From NCBI RefSeq assembly GCF_012911005.2, contig NZ_WTVS01000021.1, positions 1 to 64,000 on the forward strand: a stretch of DNA of 64,000 nucleotides, given 5' to 3'. Of this stretch, positions 45,517 through 55,167 are shown one piece after another. A program made the position numbers and the translations under genes. The stretch comes from Aromatoleum toluolicum (GTDB lineage: Bacteria; Pseudomonadota; Gammaproteobacteria; Burkholderiales; Rhodocyclaceae). Numbering within the stretch: the first letter of the stretch is position 1; every line of letters begins with the position of its first letter. A model generated the notes under the pieces. It searched no databases. It had not been told where the DNA came from and was given only the letters and a program-made list of their open reading frames with translations.

Positions 45517-47115
45517 TTGGCACATACGATCTTGTCAAAACAATACGACGTACTCATCCTCGGCAGCGGTGCCGCGGGGCAATCGATCGCCCTGCGCCTG
45601 GCAGACAGTCTTAGAGTCGCCCTCGTCACCAAACGCGCGATCTCCGACAGTGCCAGCGCGTGGGCGCAGGGCGGAATCGCAGCGGTCCTCGACACCTCCG
45701 ACAGTATCGAAGCCCATATCCAGGACACCTATATCGCGGGCGGCGGCCTGTGTGACCCGAAGGCGACACGCTTTGTCGTCGAACACGGGAAGGCGGCCAT
45801 CGAATGGCTGATCGGACGCGGCGTCCCCTTCACGCGCGAGGACCAGTCGAGCCTTGGATATCACCTCACGCGCGAAGGCGGCCACTCGCACCGGCGCATC
45901 ATCCATGCGGCGGACGCCACCGGCGCTGCGGTGCAGGCAACGCTGACGGAACAGGTCAGCAAGCACCCCAATATCGACATCCTTGAGAACCACATTGCCG
46001 TCGACCTGATCCTCGGCGACAAGCTGGGCCTGCCCGACCAGGGCTGCCTTGGCGCCTATGTGCTCGACATCGCCAACGACCGCGTCGAAACGATCGGCGC
46101 CCGCAGTACCGTCATTGCGACCGGCGGCGCGGGCAAGGTCTATCTATACACGACCAACCCCAGCGTCGCGACCGGCGATGGTATCGCCATGGCATGGCGG
46201 GCCGGTTGCCGCGCGGCCAACATGGAATTCATCCAGTTCCACCCGACCTGCCTTTATCACCCGCAGGCGAAATCCTTCCTGATCTCGGAAGCCGTGCGCG
46301 GTGAAGGCGGACTGCTGAAATTGCCCGACGGCACCCGATTCATGCCGGCGCACGATGCCCGTGCGGAACTGGCTCCACGCGACATCGTCGCCCGCGCCAT
46401 CGACTTCGAGATGAAGAAGCACGGCCTCGACTGCGTCTATCTCGACATCAGCCACAAGCCGGCGGATTGGTTGCGGGAGCATTTTCCCAATATTCACGCG
46501 CGCTGCCTGGAACTGGGAATCGACATCACGCGAGAGGGAATTCCCGTCGTTCCTGCGGCTCACTACACCTGCGGGGGCATCGTTACCGATCTTGCCGCAC
46601 GAACCGACGTGCCGGGCCTCTACTCGGTCGGCGAATCCGCGTACACGGGCCTTCACGGCGCGAACCGCCTCGCCAGCAACTCGCTCCTCGAATGCCTGGT
46701 CTTTGGCGAGGCGGCAGCGAACGACATCCTTTCCCAACCGCGCCGCCCCCTGCCCCGACTCCCGGACTGGGACGAGAGCCGCGTGACCGACGCCGACGAA
46801 GAAGTCGTGATCTCGCACAACTGGGCCGAACTGCGGCGGTTCATGTGGGACTATGTCGGCATCGTGCGCACGACCAAGCGCCTGCAGCGTGCGCAGCACC
46901 GCATCCGCCTGCTGTCGCGCGAAATCAACGAGTTCTATTCGCACTTCCGCGTCAGCAATGATCTGATCGAACTGCGCAATCTCGTCGTCACTGCCGACCT
47001 GATCGTGCGCTGCGCCCTCCGCCGCAAGGAAAGCCGCGGCCTGCACAGCTCGCGCGATTACCCGGACACACTGCCGGTCGCACGCCCCACCGTCCTGCGC
47101 CCGCACCGGCGCTGA
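45517..47115 (+). CDS. nadB: L-aspartate oxidase
   Basis: 532 residues. FAD enzyme that oxidises aspartate to iminoaspartate, first step of NAD synthesis. The dinucleotide fold [19 protein letters not shown] is at the N-terminus; [38 protein letters not shown] and [11 protein letters not shown] are family motifs. The start is non-ATG: TTG 45517 is taken, TTG 45532 is an alternative five codons on; neither has a strong ribosome site. Divergent from rpoE with 208 bases between; converges on ygfX. nadA and nadC are not adjacent. Confidence 0.95.
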   Translation: MAHTILSKQYDVLILGSGAAGQSIALRLADSLRVALVTKRAISDSASAWAQGGIAAVLDTSDSIEAHIQDTYIAGGGLCDPKATRFVVEHGKAAIEWLIGRGVPFTREDQSSLGYHLTREGGHSHRRIIHAADATGAAVQATLTEQVSKHPNIDILENHIAVDLILGDKLGLPDQGCLGAYVLDIANDRVETIGARSTVIATGGAGKVYLYTTNPSVATGDGIAMAWRAGCRAANMEFIQFHPTCLYHPQAKSFLISEAVRGEGGLLKLPDGTRFMPAHDARAELAPRDIVARAIDFEMKKHGLDCVYLDISHKPADWLREHFPNIHARCLELGIDITREGIPVVPAAHYTCGGIVTDLAARTDVPGLYSVGESAYTGLHGANRLASNSLLECLVFGEAAANDILSQPRRPLPRLPDWDESRVTDADEEVVISHNWAELRRFMWDYVGIVRTTKRLQRAQHRIRLLSREINEFYSHFRVSNDLIELRNLVVTADLIVRCALRRKESRGLHSSRDYPDTLPVARPTVLRPHRR

Positions 47116-47157
47116 GGGAAGGCACGCATCGGCCGTAACGGGTTCGCCCCCACGAGT

Positions 47158-47643
47158 TCAGCGTTGCTCGGGTGCATCGCCCCCGGACTCGTCCGTCCGG
47201 GCAGCACCGGCCTTGTGCCTGAGCCAGATCTTCAGGCCCCGCCACTCGGCGTCACTGACATTTCCACGCACGAGCATCAGCGCCCCGCGCATCGATCTGC
47301 GAGACGAATGTCGCACCCGCGTACCGCGCCAGTGAATCCACACCGCCCAGCCGAAATCGACGCAACCCGGCTCGGGCACCGCGTACACCGTTCGGCGCCC
47401 GTGGCCGTCGGGATCCACGCTCAGTTCGCCATCGTCCTGGAGGACCAGACGCACGCGCGCCTTCTCCCGTTCGCCGCGGATCGCCGAGCGCAGCGAGATT
47501 CCCAGTCCCACGACGACGACGATGACAAGCGGCGGCGGAAAGGACGATCGCAGAAATGCAAACGCCGCGATCGCATGGATCGCGGCGTTCAACAGCAACA
47601 TCAACTTCGACGGGCGAAGCCCGAGTTCAAGCGGGTAGCGCAC
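47158..47643 (-). CDS. YgfX-like small inner-membrane protein
   Basis: 161 residues from a GTG start. Two adjacent hydrophobic segments (about 14-50, separated by a Pro-rich turn FLRSSFPPPL) are followed by a soluble domain with LVLQDDGELSVDPDG and RGALMLVRGNVSDAEWRGLK. This pattern fits the YgfX/CptA family. In E. coli YgfX is encoded with SdhE; here there is no sdhE and the gene follows fabF by 19 bases. Function in this setting is unknown. Confidence 0.75.
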   Translation of the reverse strand: MRYPLELGLRPSKLMLLLNAAIHAIAAFAFLRSSFPPPLVIVVVVGLGISLRSAIRGEREKARVRLVLQDDGELSVDPDGHGRRTVYAVPEPGCVDFGWAVWIHWRGTRVRHSSRRSMRGALMLVRGNVSDAEWRGLKIWLRHKAGAARTDESGGDAPEQR

Positions 47644-47662
47644 GGGCTACCTCACCGATGAC

Positions 47663-48901
47663 TCAGACGCGGCGGAACGCGATGGTTCCGTTGGTGCCGC
47701 CAAAACCGAACGAGTTCGACAGCGCGGCGCGAATCTCCATCGGGCGTGCCCTGTTCGCGACATAGTCGAGATCGCAGCCTTCGTCCTGCTCGAAGATGTT
47801 GATCGTCGGCGGAGCGATCTGATTATGGATCGCCAAGGTCGTGAACACCGCCTCGACGCCCCCGGCTGCGCCAAGCAGGTGACCGGTCATCGACTTGGTC
47901 GAATTCACCGCGATCGACTTCGCGCGGTCGCCAAAGCACCGCTTGACTGCCGTCGTTTCGGCCAGATCGCCGAGCGGGGTCGATGTTCCGTGCGCGTTGA
48001 TATAGTCGACTTCGTCGAGCGCCATGCCGGCATCGCGCATCGCATTCGTCATGCAGCGCGCAGCGCCGTTGCCGTCCTCGCACGGTGCGGTCATGTGGTA
48101 GGCGTCGGCGCTCATGCCAAAGCCGGCGACTTCGGCATAGATCTTCGCGCCACGCGCCTTCGCATGCTCATATTCTTCGAGCACGAGTACGCCAGCCCCC
48201 TCCCCGAGCACGAAGCCGTCGCGCCCCTTGTCCCACGGACGGCTCGCCGTCTGCGGATCGTCGTTGCGCGTGGAAAGCGCACGGGCGGAGGCAAATCCAC
48301 CAACGGCAAGCGGCGTCACCGTCGACTCGGCTCCGCCGGCGATCATCACGTCGGCGTCGCCGTACTGGATGAGACGCGCGGCTTCGCCGATGCAATGCGT
48401 AGCGGTCGTACAGGCGGTAACCATCGCCAGGCACGGCCCCTTGAGGCCGAACATGATCGACAGATTGCCCGCGATCATGTTGATGATCGTGCCGGGAATG
48501 AAGAACGGGGAAATCTTGCGCGCCCCCGCCTTCAGGAAATCGTCATGCGTGGATTCGATCATCGGCAGGCCGCCGATGCCCGAGCCCAGATTGACGCCGA
48601 TACGCTCGGCGTTCTCCGCGGTAACCTGCAGGCCGGCATCCTTGAACGCCTGGATGCCAGCGGCCATGCCGTAATGGATGAACACATCCATGCGGCGGGC
48701 CTCCTTCGGCGAGAGATACGCGTCGATGTCGAACCCCTTCACCTCACCGGCGATTTTCACCGGGAAGTTCGTGGTATCGAAGCGCGTGATCTCGCCAATA
48801 CCGGAGCGGCCGTTGACAATGTTGTCCCAGGCCTCCGGAACGGTATTGCCGACCGGGGAAATGATGCCCAGACCGGTAATGACGACTCTGCGACGGGTCA
48901 A
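47663..48901 (-). CDS. fabF: Beta-ketoacyl-ACP synthase II
   Basis: 412 residues. Condenses malonyl-ACP with acyl-ACP in fatty-acid elongation. Catalytic Cys164 ([10 protein letters not shown]) and two histidines ([25 protein letters not shown]) form the active site. The start codon is TTG at 48901, giving [19 protein letters not shown], the family beginning, with GGAG six bases upstream. It follows acpP by 21 bases. Confidence 0.98.
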   Translation of the reverse strand: MTRRRVVITGLGIISPVGNTVPEAWDNIVNGRSGIGEITRFDTTNFPVKIAGEVKGFDIDAYLSPKEARRMDVFIHYGMAAGIQAFKDAGLQVTAENAERIGVNLGSGIGGLPMIESTHDDFLKAGARKISPFFIPGTIINMIAGNLSIMFGLKGPCLAMVTACTTATHCIGEAARLIQYGDADVMIAGGAESTVTPLAVGGFASARALSTRNDDPQTASRPWDKGRDGFVLGEGAGVLVLEEYEHAKARGAKIYAEVAGFGMSADAYHMTAPCEDGNGAARCMTNAMRDAGMALDEVDYINAHGTSTPLGDLAETTAVKRCFGDRAKSIAVNSTKSMTGHLLGAAGGVEAVFTTLAIHNQIAPPTINIFEQDEGCDLDYVANRARPMEIRAALSNSFGFGGTNGTIAFRRV

Positions 48902-48922
48902 TGTTCGCTCCGGTAATCAGTC

Positions 48923-49162
48923 TTACTTCTTCAGGTGGGCGTTGACGTAGTCAATCGCCTGCTGAACCGTGGTGATCTTCTCAGCTTCCTCGTCCGGGAT
49001 TTCGCACTCGAACTCTTCCTCGAGGGCCATGACCAGTTCCACGGTATCCAGCGAATCCGCGCCCAGATCGTCGACGAACGAGGATTCGATCTTGATTTCC
49101 GACTCGTTCACACCAAGTTGTTCGGCGACAATTTTCTTGACGCGCTGCTCGATGTTCTCCAT
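48923..49162 (-). CDS. acpP: Acyl carrier protein
   Basis: 79 residues, acidic. Carries growing acyl chains on phosphopantetheine at Ser37 in [18 protein letters not shown]. Sequence is highly conserved. AAGGAG lies upstream of the ATG. A hairpin with a T tract separates it from fabG upstream, suggesting independent expression. Confidence 0.99.
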   Translation of the reverse strand: MENIEQRVKKIVAEQLGVNESEIKIESSFVDDLGADSLDTVELVMALEEEFECEIPDEEAEKITTVQQAIDYVNAHLKK

Positions 49163-49199
49163 GAACTAACTCCTTCCCAGAATGATCCAGATATGTAAG

Positions 49200-49253
49200 A
49201 AAAAAAGCCGGCGTATTCTACCAAAAAGGATGAGAACCGCTATCGCCGCCGGC
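49200..49253 (-). terminator. Hairpin with T tract between fabG and acpP
   Basis: On the minus strand GCCGGCG (49253-49247) pairs with CGCCGGC (49213-49207) across a 33-base loop, followed by seven T. This could terminate or attenuate transcription from fabG before acpP. The loop is large, so efficiency is uncertain. Confidence 0.45.
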
Positions 49254-49255
49254 GA

Positions 49256-50005
49256 TTACGACATGTACATGCCGCCATTCACGTGCAGGGTCGTGCCCGT
49301 AACGTAGGCAGCAGCGGGCGAGGCCAGGAAGGCCACCGCTCCGGCGATTTCTTCGGGACGCCCGAGACGGCCGAGGGCGATGTTGCCCAACAGCGCGTCG
49401 CGGGCCGCTTCCGGCAACGCACGGGTCATGTCGGTGTCGATGAAGCCCGGCGCCACGCAATTGACGGTGATATTGCGGCTACCCAGCTCACGCGCCAGCG
49501 CGCGGCTCATGCCCGCGACGCCGGCCTTCGCGGCCGCGTAGTTCGCCTGCCCAGGGTTGCCGGCGCTGCCAACCACGGACGTGACGTTGATGATGCGGCC
49601 GCCCCGTGCCTTCATCATGCCACGCATGACGAGGCGCGACATGCGGAACACCGCCTTCAGGTTGGTGTCGATGACGGCATCCCACTCCTCGTCCTTCATC
49701 CGCATCGCGAGGTTGTCGCGCGTAATGCCGGCATTGTTCACGAGGATGCCGACGGCGCCGAAGCGCTTCTCGATGTCGCCGATGGCCGCTTCGCACGCGG
49801 CGGCGTCGGTAACGTTGAGCGCCATTCCGCACCCCGTGATGCCCGCTTCCCGCAGACCATTTTCGATATCGGCGGCACCGGCCTCCGAAGTTGCCGTGCC
49901 GACGACGGTCGCGCCCAGTCGGCCCAGTTCGAGCGCCACCGCGCGTCCGATCCCGCGGGACGCGCCGGTCACGAGGGCCACCTGCCCTTCGAGCGAAAAA
50001 CTCAT
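49256..50005 (-). CDS. fabG: 3-oxoacyl-ACP reductase
   Basis: 249 residues, short-chain dehydrogenase using NADPH in fatty-acid elongation. TGASRGIGRAVA is the nucleotide-binding motif, NNAG follows in the middle, and the catalytic Ser-Tyr-Lys is in SVVGSAGNPGQANYAAAK. The ATG at 50005 has GAGGTGA upstream. It lies four bases after the fabD stop. Confidence 0.98.
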   Translation of the reverse strand: MSFSLEGQVALVTGASRGIGRAVALELGRLGATVVGTATSEAGAADIENGLREAGITGCGMALNVTDAAACEAAIGDIEKRFGAVGILVNNAGITRDNLAMRMKDEEWDAVIDTNLKAVFRMSRLVMRGMMKARGGRIINVTSVVGSAGNPGQANYAAAKAGVAGMSRALARELGSRNITVNCVAPGFIDTDMTRALPEAARDALLGNIALGRLGRPEEIAGAVAFLASPAAAYVTGTTLHVNGGMYMS

Positions 50006-50009
50006 CAAA

Positions 50010-50939
50010 TCACCTCAAGGCCGCAATGGATTGTTCGAGACTCGCGGCGTCGTGAATCGAGCCGCCCTGCACATCTCCCGCGATGCGCTTCGTCATGCCC
50101 GCAAGCACCTTGCCCGGCCCGCACTCGAGGACGTGCCCCATGCCGCGGCGCGCCATCTCCTGAACCAGCTCGATCCAGCGCACCGGCGAGAAGGCCTGGC
50201 GCACGAGAGCGTCGCGGATCCTCGCGGGGTCATCGTACACGGCAACGTCCACATTGTTGATCACGGAAATTTCAGGCTTGCCGATCGTTACTGCGGCGAG
50301 TCGCTCGGCGAGTCGCTCCGCCGCCGGCTTCATCAGCGCACAGTGGAACGGAGCGCTCACCGGCAGCAGCATCGCGCGCTTGGCGCCGCGTGCCTTCGCT
50401 GCCTCGATCGCGCGCTCGACCGCCCCCTTCGCCCCGGCGATTACGATCTGGCCGGGGGCATTCAGGTTCGCAGCCTCGACGACTTCGCCCTGAGCCGCTT
50501 CGGCACAGGCTTCGCGAACGGCTTCGACTTCCAGGCCGAGCAACGCGGCCATGGCGCCTTCACCGGCCGGAACGGCCTCCTGCATTGCCTGCGCGCGGAA
50601 ACGTACGAGGGGCACAGCATCGGCAAAGGCCATCGCACCGGCAGCGACGAGGGCGGAATACTCACCGAGGCTGTGGCCCGCAACCAGCTGCGGCTTCGGG
50701 CCGTCCGCAGCAAGCCAGGCGCGATACGCGGCGACACCAGCCGTGAGCATCAGCGGCTGGGTATTGACCGTCAGCGCGAGACGTTCGGCCGGCCCGTCAA
50801 TGACCATTTGCCAGAGATCCTCGCCAAGCGCATCGGACGCCTCGGCGAAGGTGTCGCGGATCTCGGCTCGGTCGCCATAGCCCGCCATCATTCCGACCGA
50901 TTGGGACCCCTGTCCCGGGAACACCAGAGCAAAAGCCAT
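50010..50939 (-). CDS. fabD: Malonyl-CoA:ACP transacylase
   Basis: 309 residues. Loads malonyl groups on ACP. The nucleophile Ser90 is in VAGHSLGEYSALVAAG and the catalytic His near residue 200 is in SAPFHCALMKPA. FPGQGSQSVGMM at the N-terminus is diagnostic. It lies 15 bases after fabH. Confidence 0.98.
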   Translation of the reverse strand: MAFALVFPGQGSQSVGMMAGYGDRAEIRDTFAEASDALGEDLWQMVIDGPAERLALTVNTQPLMLTAGVAAYRAWLAADGPKPQLVAGHSLGEYSALVAAGAMAFADAVPLVRFRAQAMQEAVPAGEGAMAALLGLEVEAVREACAEAAQGEVVEAANLNAPGQIVIAGAKGAVERAIEAAKARGAKRAMLLPVSAPFHCALMKPAAERLAERLAAVTIGKPEISVINNVDVAVYDDPARIRDALVRQAFSPVRWIELVQEMARRGMGHVLECGPGKVLAGMTKRIAGDVQGGSIHDAASLEQSIAALR

Positions 50940-50954
50940 TGTTCTTGTCCTGTC

Positions 50955-51920
50955 TCAGAATTGGAGCAGCGCTGCGCCCCACGTGAAGCCGCCACCGACG
51001 CCTTCGACGATGATCCGCTGGCCCGCACGGATGCGCCCGTCGCGCACGGCCAGATCGAGGGCGAGCGGAATCGAAGCCGCCGACGTATTGCCATGCCGAT
51101 CGACCGTCGCGATGACCTTGTCCATCGGCACGCCGAGCCGCTTCGCGGTCGCCTGGATGATGCGGATGTTGGCCTGATGCGGGATCAGCCAGTCGACCGT
51201 CTCGGGCTGCACGCCAGCGTCTGCGAGGACCTCGTGCGCGACTTCGCCGAGTACCTTGACCGCAAACTTGAACACCGCCTGGCCGTCCATGCGCAAGAAG
51301 GGGTCGCCGATCACTTGGCCTGAGGCCACCCCGCCGGGCACGCACAAGATGGGATGATGGCTGCCGTCCGCGTGCAGAGCGGTAGCCAGGATACCCGGCG
51401 CATCGGACGCCTCGAGCACGACTGCGCCCGCCCCGTCGCCGAACAGCACGCAGGTGCCGCGGTCTGACCAGTCGAGAATGCGCGAGAACACTTCCGCACC
51501 AACCACCAGCGCGCGCTTGTGACTGCCCGAGCGGATGAACTTCTCGGCGATCGTCAGGCCGTAGACAAAGCCGGTGCAAACGGCCTGCACGTCGAAAGCC
51601 GCAGCGCCGTTACGGATCCCCAGCTTTGCCTGCAGCAGGGCCGCAGTGCTCGGGAAGATACAGTCCGGAGTGGAGGTAGCGACGACGACGAGATCGATGT
51701 CTTCGGGCTGCAGACCCGCGGCCGCAATGGCGCGACGGCTCGCTTCGCAGGCGAGATCGCTCGACGTGACGTCGCTTGCCGCGAGGTGCCGCGTGCGGAT
51801 CCCCGTGCGCTCGACGATCCAATCATTCGACGTGTCGATGCCGCGGGCGACGAGATCGTCATTACTGACAGGCTCGCCCGGCAGGAAACTCCCGGTGCCG
51901 GCGATTCGTGCATAGATCAT
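50955..51920 (-). CDS. fabH: Beta-ketoacyl-ACP synthase III
   Basis: 321 residues. Starts fatty-acid synthesis from acetyl-CoA and malonyl-ACP. Catalytic Cys115 ([13 protein letters not shown]), His in IPHQANIRI and Asn in [14 protein letters not shown] complete the triad. The ATG overlaps the plsX stop by four bases. Confidence 0.98.
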   Translation of the reverse strand: MIYARIAGTGSFLPGEPVSNDDLVARGIDTSNDWIVERTGIRTRHLAASDVTSSDLACEASRRAIAAAGLQPEDIDLVVVATSTPDCIFPSTAALLQAKLGIRNGAAAFDVQAVCTGFVYGLTIAEKFIRSGSHKRALVVGAEVFSRILDWSDRGTCVLFGDGAGAVVLEASDAPGILATALHADGSHHPILCVPGGVASGQVIGDPFLRMDGQAVFKFAVKVLGEVAHEVLADAGVQPETVDWLIPHQANIRIIQATAKRLGVPMDKVIATVDRHGNTSAASIPLALDLAVRDGRIRAGQRIIVEGVGGGFTWGAALLQF

Positions 51921-52930
51921 GCTGCTCTCCCCATTGCCGTCATGCGCTCGCTAATGCGTTCGACGAGCCGGTTCGACGCAGCCTCGGCAGCGCGGTGAAT
52001 GGCCTGCTCGAACGCATATGCGTCGGCAGAGCCGTGGCTCTTGACCACCACGCCGCGCAGACCGACCAGGGCCGCACCGTTATAACGACGATGATCGACA
52101 CGGCTCTTGAAACGCTTGAGCGCGGGCATTGCGACGACCGCCATGGCCTTGGTCAGCAGGCTGCGGCTGAATTCTTCCTTGAGGAATGCAGCAAGCATTT
52201 GCGCCAACCCCTCGGACGTCTTCAACGCCACGTTGCCGACAAACCCATCGCAAACGACGACGTCAGTCGTCCCCTTGTAGATATCGTCGCCTTCCACGTT
52301 GCCGTAGAAGTTCAGGCCGCTTCCGCGCAGCAGTTCGCCGGCGCGCTTGACGACATCGTTGCCCTTGATCGCCTCTTCGCCGATGTTGAGCAGCCCTACC
52401 GACGGACGGTCGACGTGCTCGATCGCGGACACGAGCATCGCCCCCATGATGCCAAACTGGAGCAGGTGCTCGGGCTCGCAATCTACGTTGGCGCCGAGGT
52501 CGAGCACATACACCTGCCCCTTGCGAGTGGGCAGGATTGTCGCGATTGCAGGCCGATCGATGCCCTCTAGCGTCTTGAGAACGAAACGCGAGATCGCCAT
52601 CAATGCGCCGGTATTGCCCGCGGACACTGCCGCCTGGGCCGTGCCGGCTTTCACCAGATCGACCGCGACACGCATCGATGAATCCTTCTTCGTGCGCATC
52701 GCGATCGCCGGCGGATCGTCCATCTCGACAACCTGAGACGCTGCACGGACCGACAGGCGATCCGCGAAACCGTTGCCGATGGCCGCCACGGCCTGATCGA
52801 GCGCGTCCTGGCGCCCGACCAGAATCACCTTGGCCTCGGGATGGTTGCGCAGGAAGGCCCGCGCGGCCGGCACCGTCACGGACGGACCATGATCGCCGCC
52901 CATGCAATCTATCGCAACGGTGACACCCAT
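51917..52930 (-). CDS. plsX: Phosphate acyltransferase PlsX
   Basis: 337 residues. Makes acyl-phosphate from acyl-ACP for phosphatidic acid synthesis. The N-terminus [20 protein letters not shown], then [11 protein letters not shown] and [16 protein letters not shown] are characteristic. It follows rpmF by 86 bases, in the conserved yceD-rpmF-plsX-fabH order. Confidence 0.97.
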   Translation of the reverse strand: MGVTVAIDCMGGDHGPSVTVPAARAFLRNHPEAKVILVGRQDALDQAVAAIGNGFADRLSVRAASQVVEMDDPPAIAMRTKKDSSMRVAVDLVKAGTAQAAVSAGNTGALMAISRFVLKTLEGIDRPAIATILPTRKGQVYVLDLGANVDCEPEHLLQFGIMGAMLVSAIEHVDRPSVGLLNIGEEAIKGNDVVKRAGELLRGSGLNFYGNVEGDDIYKGTTDVVVCDGFVGNVALKTSEGLAQMLAAFLKEEFSRSLLTKAMAVVAMPALKRFKSRVDHRRYNGAALVGLRGVVVKSHGSADAYAFEQAIHRAAEAASNRLVERISERMTAMGRAA

Positions 52931-53016
52931 GGAGCTTTCGTGCGCCTCGAACAGGAACTCAGGATGAAAAAACGGCGCAGACGCCCTAAGCGCCGCGCCG
53001 CTTTGGAAGACAGGAC

Positions 53017-53196
53017 TTATTCGCCCTTGGTCTTGACGACTTTCTTGCCGCGATACACACCGCTCGGGCTGATGTGGTGACGCAGGTGAACCTCGCCGGT
53101 GGTCGCTTCGACAGCGAGCGGCGGATTGGTTAGGAAGTCGTGAGCGCGATGCATGCCACGCTTGGAAGGGGATTTTTTGTTCTGCTGAACGGCCAT
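53017..53196 (-). CDS. rpmF: 50S ribosomal protein L32
   Basis: 59 residues, read directly from the sequence (start ATG 53196, stop TAA 53019-53017). The N-terminus [20 protein letters not shown] and the [18 protein letters not shown] block are those of L32. No zinc-binding cysteines are present, so it is the cysteine-free form. AGGAG precedes the ATG. It lies 27 bases after yceD. Confidence 0.97.
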   Translation of the reverse strand: MAVQQNKKSPSKRGMHRAHDFLTNPPLAVEATTGEVHLRHHISPSGVYRGKKVVKTKGE

Positions 53197-53223
53197 GAAA
53201 AACTCCTAGTACAAATATCGCGC

Positions 53224-53727
53224 CTATTCCGCGCCGTCGGTCTTGCGCAACTTCTCAAGCGACGCGAAAGGCGATTCCTTTACGGCGCCACCGTCGGGGC
53301 GGGGCGCCTCACACTTTTCATGCCGAGGCGCAATAGGCACCGCCAGCACGATCTCATCCTCGACCAACGCCGTCACATCCATATCCGGCGTCGCCTCAAT
53401 TGCATCAAACTCGTCTTCTTCCAGCTCGTCGTCCGCGATCGGCTGACCGGGCCTGACCAGCTCGAACAGCGCATCCACGTCCAGCGGCCAGATCATCGAG
53501 CCAAGGCAGCGCTGGCATCGCACCTGCAGCTCGCCGGAAATGGCGAGGCGCATGCGCGGCTTGCGATCAAGCCCCACCTCGCCGACCAAGCTGAACTGCA
53601 CGCTGCCGGACTTGTCCAGCAACACGTCGCCGAGCCGGGGCAAATCAGCAAGCGGAATGGCCCCGCTTAGACTGCGACCTTCGGCTGCGAACTTGAACGG
53701 ATCCGGAAGAACGCTTCGTTGCGGCAT
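53224..53727 (-). CDS. yceD: Large-subunit rRNA accumulation protein YceD (DUF177)
   Basis: 167 residues. YceD/DUF177 proteins are needed for normal 23S rRNA levels and are regularly encoded before rpmF. The CQRCLG motif near residue 70 and the acidic stretch [12 protein letters not shown] are typical, and [16 protein letters not shown] is the conserved C-terminal region. It is the first gene of the fatty-acid/L32 run. Confidence 0.95.
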   Translation of the reverse strand: MPQRSVLPDPFKFAAEGRSLSGAIPLADLPRLGDVLLDKSGSVQFSLVGEVGLDRKPRMRLAISGELQVRCQRCLGSMIWPLDVDALFELVRPGQPIADDELEEDEFDAIEATPDMDVTALVEDEIVLAVPIAPRHEKCEAPRPDGGAVKESPFASLEKLRKTDGAE

Positions 53728-53861
53728 AAGAGGCGCATGATATTATTTTCAGCCTCCCCTGTCAAAACACCGAAACGCCTATTTTCAAGGATTTGCGCTT
53801 CCGGCATCACCGCACAAGCCTCACCCGCATCGTGCGGCAGCCGTTCGCGCCCCTTTCGACC

Positions 53862-54437
53862 ATGAAACTCGTACTCGCCTCGACCTCCGCCTATCGGCGC
53901 ATGCTCCTCGAACGCCTCCAGACCCCGTTCGAGACTGCCAGTCCGAGGGTTGACGAAACCCCCCTGCCGGGCGAAACGCCGCCCGCAACGGCAAACCGCC
54001 TCGCGATCGAGAAAGCACAGGCGGTCGCGATCGATCATGCCGACGCACTCGTGATCGGCAGCGATCAGGTCGCGCACATCGGCGACGAAGTGTTCGGCAA
54101 GCCGGGCACCGTCGAGCGCGCCATCGCCCAGCTGCGTCGCATGAGCGGACAGGCCGTCACATTTCACACCGCGCTCGCGGTCGTCAACACGCGCAGCGGA
54201 CACGTCCGCTGCGAGAGCGTGCCGACCTTCGTGCGCTTCCGCAATCTCGACGACGACGAGATCCGGCGCTACGTAGACAAGGAACGCCCCCTCGACTGCG
54301 CCGGCAGCGCCAAGTCGGAAGGCCTCGGCATCACCCTCCTGGAGTCGCTCTCCGGCGATGATCCGACAGCACTGATCGGCCTGCCGCTCATTGCGCTGTC
54401 GCGCCTCCTGCGCGCCGAAGGCATGCAGCTCCCATGA
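53862..54437 (+). CDS. maf: Maf family nucleoside triphosphate pyrophosphatase (YceF type)
   Basis: 191 residues. Hydrolyses non-canonical or modified nucleotides to the monophosphate. LVLASTSAYRRMLLERL at the N-terminus, the catalytic Asp in VIGSDQVAHIGDEVFGKPG and the LDCAGSAKSEGLG block are present; the YceF-like subgroup (m7GTP-specific in E. coli) is the closest by eye. ATG 53862 gives MKLVLAS. It lies divergent from yceD (134 bases) and overlaps the next gene by four bases. Confidence 0.95.
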   Translation: MKLVLASTSAYRRMLLERLQTPFETASPRVDETPLPGETPPATANRLAIEKAQAVAIDHADALVIGSDQVAHIGDEVFGKPGTVERAIAQLRRMSGQAVTFHTALAVVNTRSGHVRCESVPTFVRFRNLDDDEIRRYVDKERPLDCAGSAKSEGLGITLLESLSGDDPTALIGLPLIALSRLLRAEGMQLP

Positions 54438-55153
54438 GCACGCCGCACGGAGCCCTGTTTCTGGTGCCGGTGAGCCTCGGCGACACAGCATGCTCGCACA
54501 TACTCCCGGACGAGGTACAGGCAGTCGCACGCCGGCTCCGCCACTTTGTCGTCGAGAACGCCAAGACGGCACGGACGGAACTCAAGCGCCTTGAACATCC
54601 GGGCCCCTTGCGCGATATCGACATCCAGGCGTTGCCGGAGAAGGACGCCCCGGCCGCACTCGACGCCCTGCTAGCCCCGGCACTTCAGGGCCACGATATC
54701 GGCCTGATGTCGGAAGCCGGATGCCCGGCGGTCGCTGACCCCGGGGCGCGATTGGTGGAACGCGCGCACGCACTGGACATCCAGGTGCGACCGCTGGTCG
54801 GCCCGTCGTCGATTCTGCTTGCCCTGATGGCGTCCGGTCTGAACGGCCAGAGCTTTGCCTTCAACGGCTATCTGCCCGTCTCCGAATCGGAACGGGACGG
54901 ACGCATACGGCAACTCGAGGACGAGTCTCGCCGCCTGCAGCGTACGCAGATCTTTATCGAAACCCCTTACCGCAACGAGCGCCTCTTCGACGCCCTGCTG
55001 GCGAATTGCCGTCCGACGACGCGACTTTGCGTCGCGCGCGAACTGACGACGGACAACGAGTGGGTCGGGAGCGCGGGCATCGCCGACTGGCGAAGGAAGC
55101 CCAGGCCCGAGTTGGCCAGGCGGCCCACGCTATTCCTGTTTCTCGCGAGCTGA
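54434..55153 (+). CDS. RsmI-like SAM-dependent methyltransferase
   Basis: 239 residues, tetrapyrrole-methylase fold resembling RsmI, the 16S rRNA C1402 ribose methylase, but shorter and divergent. LFLVPVSLGD replaces the RsmI ATPIGNL-type start, while MSEAGCPAVADPGARLVERA and VGPSSILLALMASGLNGQSF keep the core signature. Its start overlaps the maf stop (ATGA), so the two are coupled. The target is unknown; it is likely not RsmI itself. Confidence 0.88.
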   Translation: MSTPHGALFLVPVSLGDTACSHILPDEVQAVARRLRHFVVENAKTARTELKRLEHPGPLRDIDIQALPEKDAPAALDALLAPALQGHDIGLMSEAGCPAVADPGARLVERAHALDIQVRPLVGPSSILLALMASGLNGQSFAFNGYLPVSESERDGRIRQLEDESRRLQRTQIFIETPYRNERLFDALLANCRPTTRLCVARELTTDNEWVGSAGIADWRRKPRPELARRPTLFLFLAS

Positions 55154-55167
55154 CCCTCCCGGGTCAG
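55150..55167. terminator. Small hairpin overlapping two convergent stop codons
   Basis: CTGACCC, the loop TCCC and GGGTCAG form a 7-bp stem that includes the stop codons of both the RsmI-like gene and the HAD phosphatase gene. Only a short T-rich run follows on the plus side, so termination is possible but unproven. Confidence 0.35.
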
